Shown here: in pieces, positions 1-6,690 of the stretch
How the letters are laid out: each line of letters begins with the position of its first letter
Position numbering within the stretch: position 1 is the stretch's first letter
Origin: a virus
Length of the DNA stretch: 27,153 nt
IMG/VR virus record: IMGVR_UViG_3300033148_001931
Span: 1 to 27,153 of that record
Reading direction: 5' to 3' (one strand)
Position numbers and translations under genes: made by a program
Notes under the pieces: model-generated
Seen by the model: only the letters and a program-made list of their open reading frames with translations
The model's database searches: none
What the model was told of the DNA's origin: nothing

Positions 1-2
1 CG

Positions 3-89
3 GAGGCACGAGCGTCCTCAAGGATAGAGTTCCGCATTGATCGGTTTTTAGGCTTACTCAAAAAAGTTAATTTTGTTGACAAAGAGTAA
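3..89 (+). CDS. Possible 3' end of an upstream gene (partial)
   Basis: One frame is open from the window edge to a TAA at 87-89 and would encode about 28 residues rich in Arg, Lys and hydrophobic positions, compatible with an amphipathic C-terminal helix. I do not recognise it. The other two forward frames close at 27 and 41. The open frame is short enough to be chance, and it overlaps a TTGACA box at 76-81, so this is only a candidate tail of a gene that lies mostly outside the window. Confidence 0.2.
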   Translation, partial: EARASSRIEFRIDRFLGLLKKVNFVDKE

Positions 90-125
90 TTTTCGTAGAT
101 TAAATTTAGTTATTTTGAGTAATTT
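54..125. promoter_or_regulatory. Operator-like cluster: inverted and direct GAGTAA repeats around a TTGACA box
   Basis: TTACTCAAAA (54-63) is the exact inverse of TTTTGAGTAA (113-122). A further direct copy, GAGTAATTT, sits at 84-92 and again at 117-125. The three GAGTAA cores start at 54 (inverted), 84 and 117, spaced 30 and 33 bases, close to three helical turns each. A TTGACA hexamer at 76-81 lies between them, with a weak -10 (TTAAAT, 100-105, spacing 18). This geometry would suit a regulator that loops or binds cooperatively over a promoter. That function is inference; only the repeats are seen. Confidence 0.4.
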
Positions 126-144
126 CACAGGGTTCGTTGCTCCT

Positions 145-164
145 GTGGAACATCTCGTGGAACA
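145..164. repeat. Direct repeat GTGGAACA x2, 12-base spacing
   Basis: GTGGAACA occurs at 145-152 and 157-164, ten bases upstream of a -35 box at 174. A short direct repeat here could be an activator site or a terminase recognition element, since packaging sites often lie beside the small terminase gene. Neither role is shown by the sequence. Confidence 0.35.
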
Positions 165-173
165 GTTAAATGG

Positions 174-200
174 TTGACATCAGTTCTGTTTTGCTAAAAT
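174..200 (+). promoter_or_regulatory. Sigma70-like extended -10 promoter for the terminase genes
   Basis: A perfect -35 TTGACA (174-179) is followed after 15 bases by TAAAAT (195-200), preceded by TG at 192-193, which makes an extended -10. The 15-base spacing is short, but the extended -10 could compensate. A start site near 206-208 is predicted. That leaves about 50 bases of leader before the ATG at 258 but almost none before the TTG at 210, which favours the later start for the small terminase. Confidence 0.55.
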
Positions 201-257
201 CTGTTATTCTTGGCAAATGTATTAACTAAATCCGGTACTTACTACCACGGTGATAAT

Positions 258-659
258 ATGAAAGTAATCCCTCGTAAGCGGCTTTCCCCACCTTTCGGCT
301 TAAACGCAGCAGAGCAATTCGTTTGGAATGAAATGGTAAATTCTTGTGACGCGGAACATTTTATTCCCTCGGACGTTCCTTTGATGATTGGGTTCTGTCA
401 ATCTTTCGTCCAGCAACAACGAGCCATGGAAGGAATGAAAGAACATGATATGTGGATATTGTCAGATAATGGGAAAGTGGCCGCCCACCCGTCAATTGCT
501 ATCCATAAATCCTTATCCGGCACACTGAGTAATTTAGCTATGCGGTTAAGAATCTGCCCATCCACCCGGATTCAGCAGACAAATAAGAAAGTTGGATCTG
601 ATTTACTACCCGGCCTGGAAACAGAGGGTGATGATATAGATAGCCTATTTGCCCATTAA
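258..659 (+). CDS. terS: Phage terminase small subunit, P27 family
   Basis: This is the DNA-recognition subunit of the packaging motor, which binds the phage DNA and hands it to the large subunit. The protein is 133 residues from the ATG at 258, typical for P27-type subunits. The C-terminal part has the family pattern: a helical stretch with HPSIAIHKSL, then LAMRLRICPSTR, matching the common 'LGLSPSSR'-type ending, and finally an acidic tail. An in-frame TTG at 210 would add 16 residues, but it has no ribosome site and sits almost at the predicted transcription start, so I prefer 258. The ribosome site for 258 (GGTG) is itself weak. The large terminase begins 6 bases after the stop, as expected. 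Confidence 0.8.
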   Translation: MKVIPRKRLSPPFGLNAAEQFVWNEMVNSCDAEHFIPSDVPLMIGFCQSFVQQQRAMEGMKEHDMWILSDNGKVAAHPSIAIHKSLSGTLSNLAMRLRICPSTRIQQTNKKVGSDLLPGLETEGDDIDSLFAH

Positions 660-665
660 CCAGTA

Positions 666-2255
666 ATGAAATATCCCTATAACCGGGAAGAATTCGATTA
701 TAAAGTTGCCGAACGAACGATTAAGTTCATTGAGGCGGTTTGTATAATTCCGGAAGGAACCCACGTTGGTAAACCCTTGCGGCTGGAAGATTTCCAGAAA
801 AAGTATATTCTGGACGTTTTCCGGGTTGATCGGATAACCGGGCGCCGCCGGGTGAGAGAAGGAATTTTAACCATTGGCCGGAAGAACGGTAAAACCGCTT
901 TCATGGCAGCCTTGGTTATAGCGGCTCTTTCCGGACCACTTTCTGCCAGAAATGCAGAAATATCCTCTATTGCTTTAACCCGGGATCAGGCTGCCGTTAT
1001 CTATAGGTACGCCAACGGCTACGTTAAAATGAATCACCGGCTTACCGACCGGATAAAATCGGTGGACTCCAAGAAGCACTTGATTGATTTGGAGATCGGA
1101 TCAAATTACACAGCTCTCTCAGCAGATCACCGTTCCCAGTTGGGGAAGTCCCCGGCCATTTGTTTCTTCGATGAGGCTGGGGCGTTCCGCCAGGACCGGG
1201 AGCTTTACGATGCAATGATGACTGCCCAGGGAGCCCATTCCGATCCGCTGATGTTGATCCTGAGCACTGAGGCACCTAGCGACCAAGATTTGTTTGCTGA
1301 GATGGTGGACTACTGCATTAACAACCCAGATGACGAAAGCGAATACTTAATGCGCTTTTCTGTTCCCCCGGAGGACGATCCTTGGTTAGAGGCGAATTGG
1401 TATAAAGGGAACCCTGCTCTCGGGAAGTTCCTCAACCTTGATGATTTTAGGATTGCCGCCAAAAAAGCCGAGGCTATGCCGGGCGCAAGGTCTAATTTTT
1501 TCAATCTCAGACTCAACCAACGGGTTGATGCAGAACAATCTTTCCTGTCACGGGATGTATGGTTAGATAAACTCCATGATCGGGAACCCACGTTTGAAGA
1601 TTTGCGCGGATTAAAGGTTGCCATTGGGATCGACATAGCCGAGCGTCGAGATTTGTGCGGTATCGTATTTACTGCCTATAACCCGGAGGTCGAAGGTGAG
1701 ATAATTGTGGTCCCTACTGCGTTTTTACCCAAGGGAGCATTGGCAGAAAGGCAAGAGGAGGACAAGGTTGATTATCGCCGTTGGGTCGAAACCGGGCACT
1801 TGTTAACTCCGTCGGGAAACTCTCTCGACTTTGACTGGGTGGCTCAGTGGATGGTCAAGGTTGTGGATGATTATGATTTGACTGTGGCCACCGGCGGAGT
1901 TGATCCCTGGAAATGGCCACACTTACAAAAATCTCTAAAAGACGCCGGTGCAGATACCCGGTTCTCAAAAGTCGAAAAGTTTATCCAGGGTTACATTTCT
2001 ATGTCCCCGGCTGTGGATTGTTTAGAATCCGCTGTTTACGATGATATGATGTGGCATGGGAATTCCCCGGTGCTGACCTGGAATATTTCCAACGTGGTCA
2101 TTACCCAGGATGCCGCGAATAATCGGAAGATGGATAAAAAGAGGTCTTACCAAAAGATTGACCTCGCGGTTGCCTTGGCTATGGCGTCAAAAACTATGGA
2201 TGTAATAAAAGATGGTTCATATCTGGATACAGTTGAAGAGGTATTGTTTATATAA
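666..2255 (+). CDS. terL: Phage terminase large subunit (ATPase-nuclease), HK97-like
   Basis: This is the motor that pumps DNA into the prohead and cuts concatemers. The 529-residue length fits the HK97 gp2-like family. The N-terminal ATPase has a Walker A motif GRKNGKT (71-77), a Walker B ending in ICFFDEAG (165-172, with D169 and E170) and a coupling motif LILSTEA (198-204). The C-terminal RNase H-like nuclease shows the expected acidic residues: D323 in GIDIAERRD, D413 in GGVDPWKW and D499 in KIDLAVAL. The gene follows the small subunit by 6 bases with little sign of its own ribosome site, suggesting translational coupling. A separate promoter starts two bases after its stop codon. Confidence 0.97.
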   Translation: MKYPYNREEFDYKVAERTIKFIEAVCIIPEGTHVGKPLRLEDFQKKYILDVFRVDRITGRRRVREGILTIGRKNGKTAFMAALVIAALSGPLSARNAEISSIALTRDQAAVIYRYANGYVKMNHRLTDRIKSVDSKKHLIDLEIGSNYTALSADHRSQLGKSPAICFFDEAGAFRQDRELYDAMMTAQGAHSDPLMLILSTEAPSDQDLFAEMVDYCINNPDDESEYLMRFSVPPEDDPWLEANWYKGNPALGKFLNLDDFRIAAKKAEAMPGARSNFFNLRLNQRVDAEQSFLSRDVWLDKLHDREPTFEDLRGLKVAIGIDIAERRDLCGIVFTAYNPEVEGEIIVVPTAFLPKGALAERQEEDKVDYRRWVETGHLLTPSGNSLDFDWVAQWMVKVVDDYDLTVATGGVDPWKWPHLQKSLKDAGADTRFSKVEKFIQGYISMSPAVDCLESAVYDDMMWHGNSPVLTWNISNVVITQDAANNRKMDKKRSYQKIDLAVALAMASKTMDVIKDGSYLDTVEEVLFI

Positions 2256-2257
2256 TG

Positions 2258-2286
2258 TTGACACTTAACTATGTCTGCCATATTAT
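2258..2286 (+). promoter_or_regulatory. Strong sigma70-type promoter ahead of the capsid genes
   Basis: TTGACA (2258-2263), a 17-base spacer, then TATTAT (2281-2286): all six -35 positions and five of six -10 positions match the consensus with optimal spacing. It is in the gap after the large terminase gene (stop at 2253-2255). Transcription would start near 2293 and feed the protease and major capsid genes, the proteins needed in greatest amount. This is the best promoter-like sequence I found in the window. Confidence 0.7.
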
Positions 2287-2322
2287 CTACATAACTCCAT
2301 TCTTTCGAGGGTCTTAACGGTT

Positions 2323-2448
2323 ATGAAGAAACCAAGACGCAGACCCGGAAAATCAGAAAGACAACGAGGCAACGGTGCATCCGGCCAAGGTACTAACCCG
2401 AGGTCACGATGCCCGATCAAAACCCAGTCTACAAAGCGACCCTTATAA
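2323..2448 (+). CDS. Possible small very basic protein or leader peptide (41 aa)
   Basis: An ATG at 2323 opens a 41-codon frame rich in Arg and Lys (starting MKKPRRRPGK) and containing one Cys. It ends at TAA 2446-2448, so its last 40 bases overlap the start of the protease gene in another frame. The ribosome site is GAGGG at 2307-2311, eleven bases away, which is rather far. It lies in the leader of the strong promoter at 2258-2286. It could be a DNA- or RNA-binding peptide, a leader peptide that couples translation, or nothing. I do not recognise a family. Confidence 0.35.
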   Translation: MKKPRRRPGKSERQRGNGASGQGTNPRSRCPIKTQSTKRPL

Positions 2449-2996
2449 AATCGGTTAACGAGAGTGACAGGACCGCCCGGTTTATAGCTTCGGACGAATC
2501 CATTGATCGCTACGGTGACATCATTGTTGCTTCAGGTTGGGATGTAACCAACTTCAAAGAAAACCCCCAATTTCTGTTCGGTCACAAATCGCACCAACTT
2601 CCCATCGGTCGGGTTTCTAAAACTTGGCAGAAGGGCAAAAATTTCATGGCAGATGTTGAATTTACCCCTCTCGGGATGGATGACTTTGCCGACAAATGCT
2701 TTAACTTCCTGAAAGCTGGCTTCCTGAAAGCCGTATCTGTGGGCTTCATGCCTATCAGTCGAGAGCCTATATATGATGACGAAGGTCGTTATATTGGCAC
2801 TAAGTTTTTGAAGCAAGAGCTTTTGGAATTGTCCCTTGTGCCTATTCCTGCGAACGCGAATGCGCTCCAGGTGGCCAAGGGTTTCAACTTCTCCGACAAG
2901 GATCTTGATTTGTTCTTCCAGTCCGACAAAGGGCGAATGGATGTACAAAATGCCAGATTTGAATTGGAAAATCTACAACTGCGACATAGCAGATAA
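2409..2996 (+). CDS. HK97-type prohead maturation protease (peptidase U35)
   Basis: This is a serine protease that acts inside the prohead, removing the capsid scaffold (delta) domain and then itself. The 195 residues fit the family. The candidate catalytic residues are H59 in FLFGHKSH and S110 in LKAVSVGF, with the conserved ELSLVPIPANANA block at 140-152; early residues ASDESIDRYGDII (28-40) match the usual 'D..GDii' start. The ribosome site GAGG (2400-2403) is five bases before the ATG. The gene directly precedes the major capsid gene, the normal pairing, but here the portal is not upstream of it. The C-terminal 35 residues are probably non-catalytic. Confidence 0.93.
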   Translation: MPDQNPVYKATLIKSVNESDRTARFIASDESIDRYGDIIVASGWDVTNFKENPQFLFGHKSHQLPIGRVSKTWQKGKNFMADVEFTPLGMDDFADKCFNFLKAGFLKAVSVGFMPISREPIYDDEGRYIGTKFLKQELLELSLVPIPANANALQVAKGFNFSDKDLDLFFQSDKGRMDVQNARFELENLQLRHSR

Positions 2997-3033
2997 ATCC
3001 ATTCATTTAATGCCATTTTAAGGAGAATTTCTC

Positions 3034-4443
3034 ATGTTTGGCGAAAAAATCAAAAACCTTCAGGGTTTAATCGAAGCAAAATTAACTGAAATCGAAACCC
3101 TGCAAACCCTGGTCGAAAGTGAAAACCGTGGCTTTTCTGAAGATGAAGCTGCCACTCGTTCTGCTGCGATCACTGAAATTGCGGCTCTGCAAAAGCGTAA
3201 AGCGGATCTGGAAGAAACTGAATCGCTGGTTTCCCAACGCGCCGCGCCCGCTGCTCCTGGTGCTCCTGGTGCTCCTGGTGCTCCTGCTCCTGCTCCCATG
3301 GCTGCCTATCCTGTTCCTGCTACTCCAATCACAGGTGGTAGCCCGGTAAAAGATGCAGATGCCTCCTTGTTTTTTGCAAAGCAGGCTCACGCATTGTTCA
3401 TTACTGGCGGAAACCGTTATGCGGCTGCTCAGTATTCCAAGGATTCGTTGGGTGATGAACTGTTGGCCAAGACCTTCTTGATGCCTGCTGACATTGTACA
3501 TCGTGCCGCTGTTGCCCCTGCTGACTCAACCACTAGCGGTTGGGCTGCTGAGCTGGTACAGGTGAACCAAGCCTCTGCTGCGTTCATTGAGCTATTGCGT
3601 AACGTGTCCATTGTTGCTGGTTTCCCATCTGTTCGGAGAATGTCTTTCGACGGGTACGGCTCAATCAAAGTCCCGCGTCAAACCGGTGGAACTTCTGGTA
3701 ACTGGGTGGGTGAAGGTTCTGCCATCCCTGTTGATGCGCTGGCTTTCGACGATGTTACTTTGGACCCGAAAAAGAACGCAGTTATTGTAGTTTCGACTGC
3801 TGAGACTCTCAGGCGTTCGGACCCGTCCGCGTTGGCTCTGATCCGTGACGATCTGATTGCCGGTATTTCCCAGAGCATTGATACCAAGTATGTATCTGCT
3901 GATGCGGTAAGTGCGGGCGTGAGCCCTGCCGGTATCCAAACCTTTGACAGTTCGTCTACCGCCTCCGGTGGTGATACTCTGGATCTGATTACTGCGGATC
4001 TAAAGGTGGTTATTGGTGCAATGAACACCAACAACCTGACCGACGCTGGTCGCGTTTGGGTGATGAATCCTGCTCGTAAATTGTCCCTGTCTCTCATTCG
4101 TGACGGCCTCGGCACATACGCCTTCCGTGATGAACTGGCTTCAGGCACTCTGATGGGTTATCCAGTTCTGACTTCCAACACGGTTACGGCCACTGTTGTT
4201 ATGTTGGTTCATGCTCCGAGCATTGTTATCGCTTCTGAGCTGGCTCCGCAGATCAGCATCTCCATGGATGCCTCTTTGGAAGTAGATGATGCCCCAGCGG
4301 GTTCCCTGGATACGCCGACAACAGCGACCCAGGCCAAGTCCATGTTCCAGATGGATATGGTAGCAATTCGTGCGCTGACAACACTAGACTGGGCGGCCCG
4401 TCGCGCCCAGGCTACTGAGGTTCTCACTAGCGTAAGTTGGTAA
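3034..4443 (+). CDS. Major capsid protein, HK97 fold, with delta domain and Gly-Ala-Pro linker
   Basis: This is the shell subunit. At 469 residues it is longer than HK97 gp5 (385), mainly because of its N-terminal part. Residues 1-68 are a helical, coiled-coil-like scaffold (delta) domain. Residues 70-99 form an unusual Ala/Pro/Gly linker with repeated GAP triplets, and the HK97 body follows. Body signatures include the N-arm/E-loop region (GTSGNWVGEGSAIPVD, about 218-233), KKNAVIVVSTAETLRRSDP (residues 247-265), and the C-terminal MDMVAIRALTTLDWA, typical of the family. The protease upstream would be expected to cut at or after the linker (inference). The ribosome site AGGAG (3021-3025) is well placed. 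A hairpin follows the gene at 4483-4508. Confidence 0.95.
   Translation: MFGEKIKNLQGLIEAKLTEIETLQTLVESENRGFSEDEAATRSAAITEIAALQKRKADLEETESLVSQRAAPAAPGAPGAPGAPAPAPMAAYPVPATPITGGSPVKDADASLFFAKQAHALFITGGNRYAAAQYSKDSLGDELLAKTFLMPADIVHRAAVAPADSTTSGWAAELVQVNQASAAFIELLRNVSIVAGFPSVRRMSFDGYGSIKVPRQTGGTSGNWVGEGSAIPVDALAFDDVTLDPKKNAVIVVSTAETLRRSDPSALALIRDDLIAGISQSIDTKYVSADAVSAGVSPAGIQTFDSSSTASGGDTLDLITADLKVVIGAMNTNNLTDAGRVWVMNPARKLSLSLIRDGLGTYAFRDELASGTLMGYPVLTSNTVTATVVMLVHAPSIVIASELAPQISISMDASLEVDDAPAGSLDTPTTATQAKSMFQMDMVAIRALTTLDWAARRAQATEVLTSVSW
3259..3285 (+). repeat. Tandem 9-base repeat GGTGCTCCT x3 in the capsid gene
   Basis: Three exact units encode Gly-Ala-Pro three times, flanked by partial units (GCTCCT and similar). 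The tract encodes the linker between the delta domain and the capsid body. A perfect short tandem repeat can change length by slippage in 3-residue steps without breaking the frame. Confidence 0.85.
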
Positions 4444-4482
4444 GTCTGACTCAGTTCATCTGATTTAAGATGACCTTGTAAT

Positions 4483-4508
4483 CTGTCCCAGGGAGATCCT
4501 TGGGACAG
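4483..4508 (+). terminator. Hairpin after the major capsid gene
   Basis: CTGTCCCA (4483-4490) pairs perfectly with TGGGACAG (4501-4508). Three inner pairs (GGG with CCT, one wobble) extend this to an 11-pair stem with a four-base AGAT loop. It begins about 40 bases after the capsid stop codon and ends about 20 bases before the next ATG. There is no clear T-run after it (GTTCTAAACT), so it is not a textbook intrinsic terminator. It more likely attenuates transcription or protects the 3' end of the capsid message. Confidence 0.65.
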
Positions 4509-4529
4509 GTTCTAAACTAAAGTGAGGCG

Positions 4530-5021
4530 ATGATGCACTATACGAAAATTACGAATGCTTCTTTCCTGCCGGACCTTCTGAGTGATGGGGATGTTTGGCA
4601 ATGTAATTTGGTCACAGCCAAATGGGTATGCGACCACGGTTACGGTTTTTATTCTGACTCCGCTGGAACCGCAGCAACTTCACCCTGGGATGGTGCCGGG
4701 GAAGATGTACCTGCACCACAATTTGAATCTGGTTTGGTTTCCGATCTGGACACTTCTGAAGTCGTTATCAACTTCGATGGGTCTCTTGCGGTAACTGATG
4801 AGACTGGTATGACTATAACGGCAGATGCCGCTCCCATTGTTGTCAGTAATGCTGCTGTTGCCGGTGATGCCCTGACTCTGACCCTGGCCGGACCAGTTGC
4901 CGCTGGGGAAGCTGTGTTATTCAGCTATGATGCTGATACAGGGAATCTGTTGGCTTCTGGTGAAGGTGATACCCCGGTTGCGGATCTTACCGACGCAGTT
5001 GTAACCAACACGGTGACTTAA
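4530..5021 (+). CDS. Ig-like/SwmB-type repeat protein, possible capsid decoration
   Basis: The 163 residues fall into two parts. Residues 1-70 are aromatic and Cys-containing and unrecognised. Residues about 75-163 resemble bacterial Ig-like (SwmB-type) beta-sandwich repeats, with alternating Val/Thr strands and a DALTLTLAGPVAAGEAVLFSYD segment-like pattern. Position right after the capsid gene suggests a head decoration or fibre protein, as Ig-like domains are common on phage heads (inference). There are two adjacent ATGs, 4530 and 4533; the GAGG at 4524-4527 gives better spacing to the second. It is transcribed past the preceding hairpin and is followed after 2 bases by the next gene. Confidence 0.75.
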   Translation: MMHYTKITNASFLPDLLSDGDVWQCNLVTAKWVCDHGYGFYSDSAGTAATSPWDGAGEDVPAPQFESGLVSDLDTSEVVINFDGSLAVTDETGMTITADAAPIVVSNAAVAGDALTLTLAGPVAAGEAVLFSYDADTGNLLASGEGDTPVADLTDAVVTNTVT

Positions 5022-5023
5022 TC

Positions 5024-5305
5024 ATGCCAATCCGAGTAAAAATTGTAGAAGAGGGATTTTGTCTGGGAACTACATTATTACCGCCCGGCACGATTGTTGA
5101 AGTTAATCAGCCAGTCAGGGACTACCTTGTGCGGGTTGGAAAGGCGGAAGATTTCAATGGTGAATATGATGCCCTTGGCACTTATTCCCGCAGGGACATG
5201 CAGGCCAAGCAAGCGCAAGCGCCAGAGGACGCCCCTCTGCCGGTAAAGCGTAAGCGCAGAACAAAGATTGAGATGGAAAGAGCCCGGGCGAATGGTGCAG
5301 CGTAA
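5024..5305 (+). CDS. Small head-region protein with basic tail (unknown function)
   Basis: The protein has 93 residues. The N-terminal half (1-50) has a compact beta pattern: RVKIVEEGFCLGTTLLPPGT, then YLVRVGKAEDF, a form often seen in small proteins encoded near phage capsid genes. The C-terminal half is charged, with a KRKRRTK cluster at about 74-80 and several Ala/Gln. The stop TAA overlaps the portal ATG by one base (TAATG), indicating coupled translation. The basic tail could contact DNA or the acidic portal tail, but no function is established. Confidence 0.75.
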   Translation: MPIRVKIVEEGFCLGTTLLPPGTIVEVNQPVRDYLVRVGKAEDFNGEYDALGTYSRRDMQAKQAQAPEDAPLPVKRKRRTKIEMERARANGAA

Positions 5306-6690
5306 TGGAAGAGACCAAGGTAGTTGGTGAATCCGAGGAAGTTGTAGAACCCACTAAACCAATTGGTGAGTTTAAGAACTGGCTTAGTTGGCCTGGGACA
5401 GAGGGCTACGATGCCCAGTGGTTCCAGAAAGGAGGTACGCCGCCGGACCCCCACACAGCTAAAGCCCATGCTGCCGTTTTCGCCTGCACAACTATCCTTG
5501 CTCAAGAGGTGGCCAAGCTCAGGATTGAGCACTTTCGCTTAAAGGATGATAATTCCAGAACCCCGTTGCGGGGAAGTTCGGTCTCCCGGTTGATGCGGAA
5601 GCCGAACCACTATCAGACTCGATCCGATTTCTTTTTGATGATGGTAGGACAGTTGGTATTGTCCGGCAATGCTTATGTGTTTGCGGAACGGAATGATTCA
5701 GGCCGCATTATAAAACTCCACCCGCGACCCTCTTCTGAGTGTATGCCCTGGGTGTCCCCAGATACCGGGGATATTTTTTATTCGCTGATTAAGACTGATC
5801 TTGATATGGCGATGATTCAAAATATGCCAGAGAAGTATCTGGTTCCACAGCGGGACGTTCTCCATATAAAGCTGGACACCCCCAGGCACCCGCTCATTGG
5901 GGAAAGCCTGCTTGCCGGCCTATCGTATGCAGTAGCCCAAGGGGTGAATATCCAACGGGATTCGACTGCATTTTTCGGAAATATGTCCCGTCCATCCGGT
6001 ATTCTTTCTGCCCCGAATGAAGTTAGCGAAGTGACTTTGAAACGGCTTAAAGCTGCGTTCAGCGATGGGTCTGCCGGGCAGAATGCTGGTAAAACGGCGG
6101 TACTCGACCAGGGGTTCACTTGGCACCCGATGACCCTGAGTGCTGCCGATGCCCAGTTGATTGAAACCTACAAGATGACCGTGGCTGATATTGCCATGGT
6201 GTTCCGGGTTCCGCTTTATATGTTGGGTGATCTGACAAAGGCCACCTACACCAATGTTGAGCAAATGCAGAAGGGTTTTCAGGCCGGTATTCTGGGATTC
6301 CTTACCGAACACATCGAAGCCTCCCTTGATGATTTTTTCGGGATGACAACTTCTGGGTCTGAATATATGGAATTTGATTTAGAACGGGGTGTTATCCGGT
6401 CAGAATTCACCACTCGAATGGAAGGATATGCTAAGGCACTATCGGCTGGCATCACGGTAAACGAGAACCGAGCCAAGGAGAACCTGCCTCCAGTTGAAGG
6501 TGGAAATGAAGTATATCTCCAGCGTCAAAATTGGCCGCTTGGCCTGCTCGGCATGGACGCGATTAAAGAGGTTGAGGATGCAACCGGAGGGTCAGATCCG
6601 GATGATGATTCTTCGGATGATTCAGATGATAAAGATTTTGAAAATGCGCTCCGGCGCGAGTTCACATTGATCCAAGGCGGACGAGCATGA
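5305..6690 (+). CDS. Phage portal protein, HK97 family
   Basis: This forms the dodecameric ring at the capsid vertex through which DNA enters and leaves. The 461-residue length is normal. Family features include the early helix AAVFACTTILAQEVAKL (residues 56-72), the GNAYVFAERND block, the HIKLDTPRHPLIGESLLAG region and the stem/crown part around VADIAMVFRVPLYMLGD. The C-terminus carries a run of Asp and Ser (about 428-447), giving a strongly acidic tail before a final basic helix. Its position is odd: in most HK97-like genomes the portal gene sits between the large terminase and the protease, whereas here it follows the capsid gene and two small genes. Start by TAATG overlap; stop by ATGA overlap with the next gene. 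Confidence 0.95.
   Translation: MEETKVVGESEEVVEPTKPIGEFKNWLSWPGTEGYDAQWFQKGGTPPDPHTAKAHAAVFACTTILAQEVAKLRIEHFRLKDDNSRTPLRGSSVSRLMRKPNHYQTRSDFFLMMVGQLVLSGNAYVFAERNDSGRIIKLHPRPSSECMPWVSPDTGDIFYSLIKTDLDMAMIQNMPEKYLVPQRDVLHIKLDTPRHPLIGESLLAGLSYAVAQGVNIQRDSTAFFGNMSRPSGILSAPNEVSEVTLKRLKAAFSDGSAGQNAGKTAVLDQGFTWHPMTLSAADAQLIETYKMTVADIAMVFRVPLYMLGDLTKATYTNVEQMQKGFQAGILGFLTEHIEASLDDFFGMTTSGSEYMEFDLERGVIRSEFTTRMEGYAKALSAGITVNENRAKENLPPVEGGNEVYLQRQNWPLGLLGMDAIKEVEDATGGSDPDDDSSDDSDDKDFENALRREFTLIQGGRA

Noticed and set aside
1-209. Cohesive-end (cos) site
   Set aside because: The place next to the small terminase is right, but no recognisable cos motif can be identified from sequence alone.
3678-4148. Antisense frame of 156 codons in the capsid gene
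   Set aside because: Shadow of a highly supported gene without start signal or family features.
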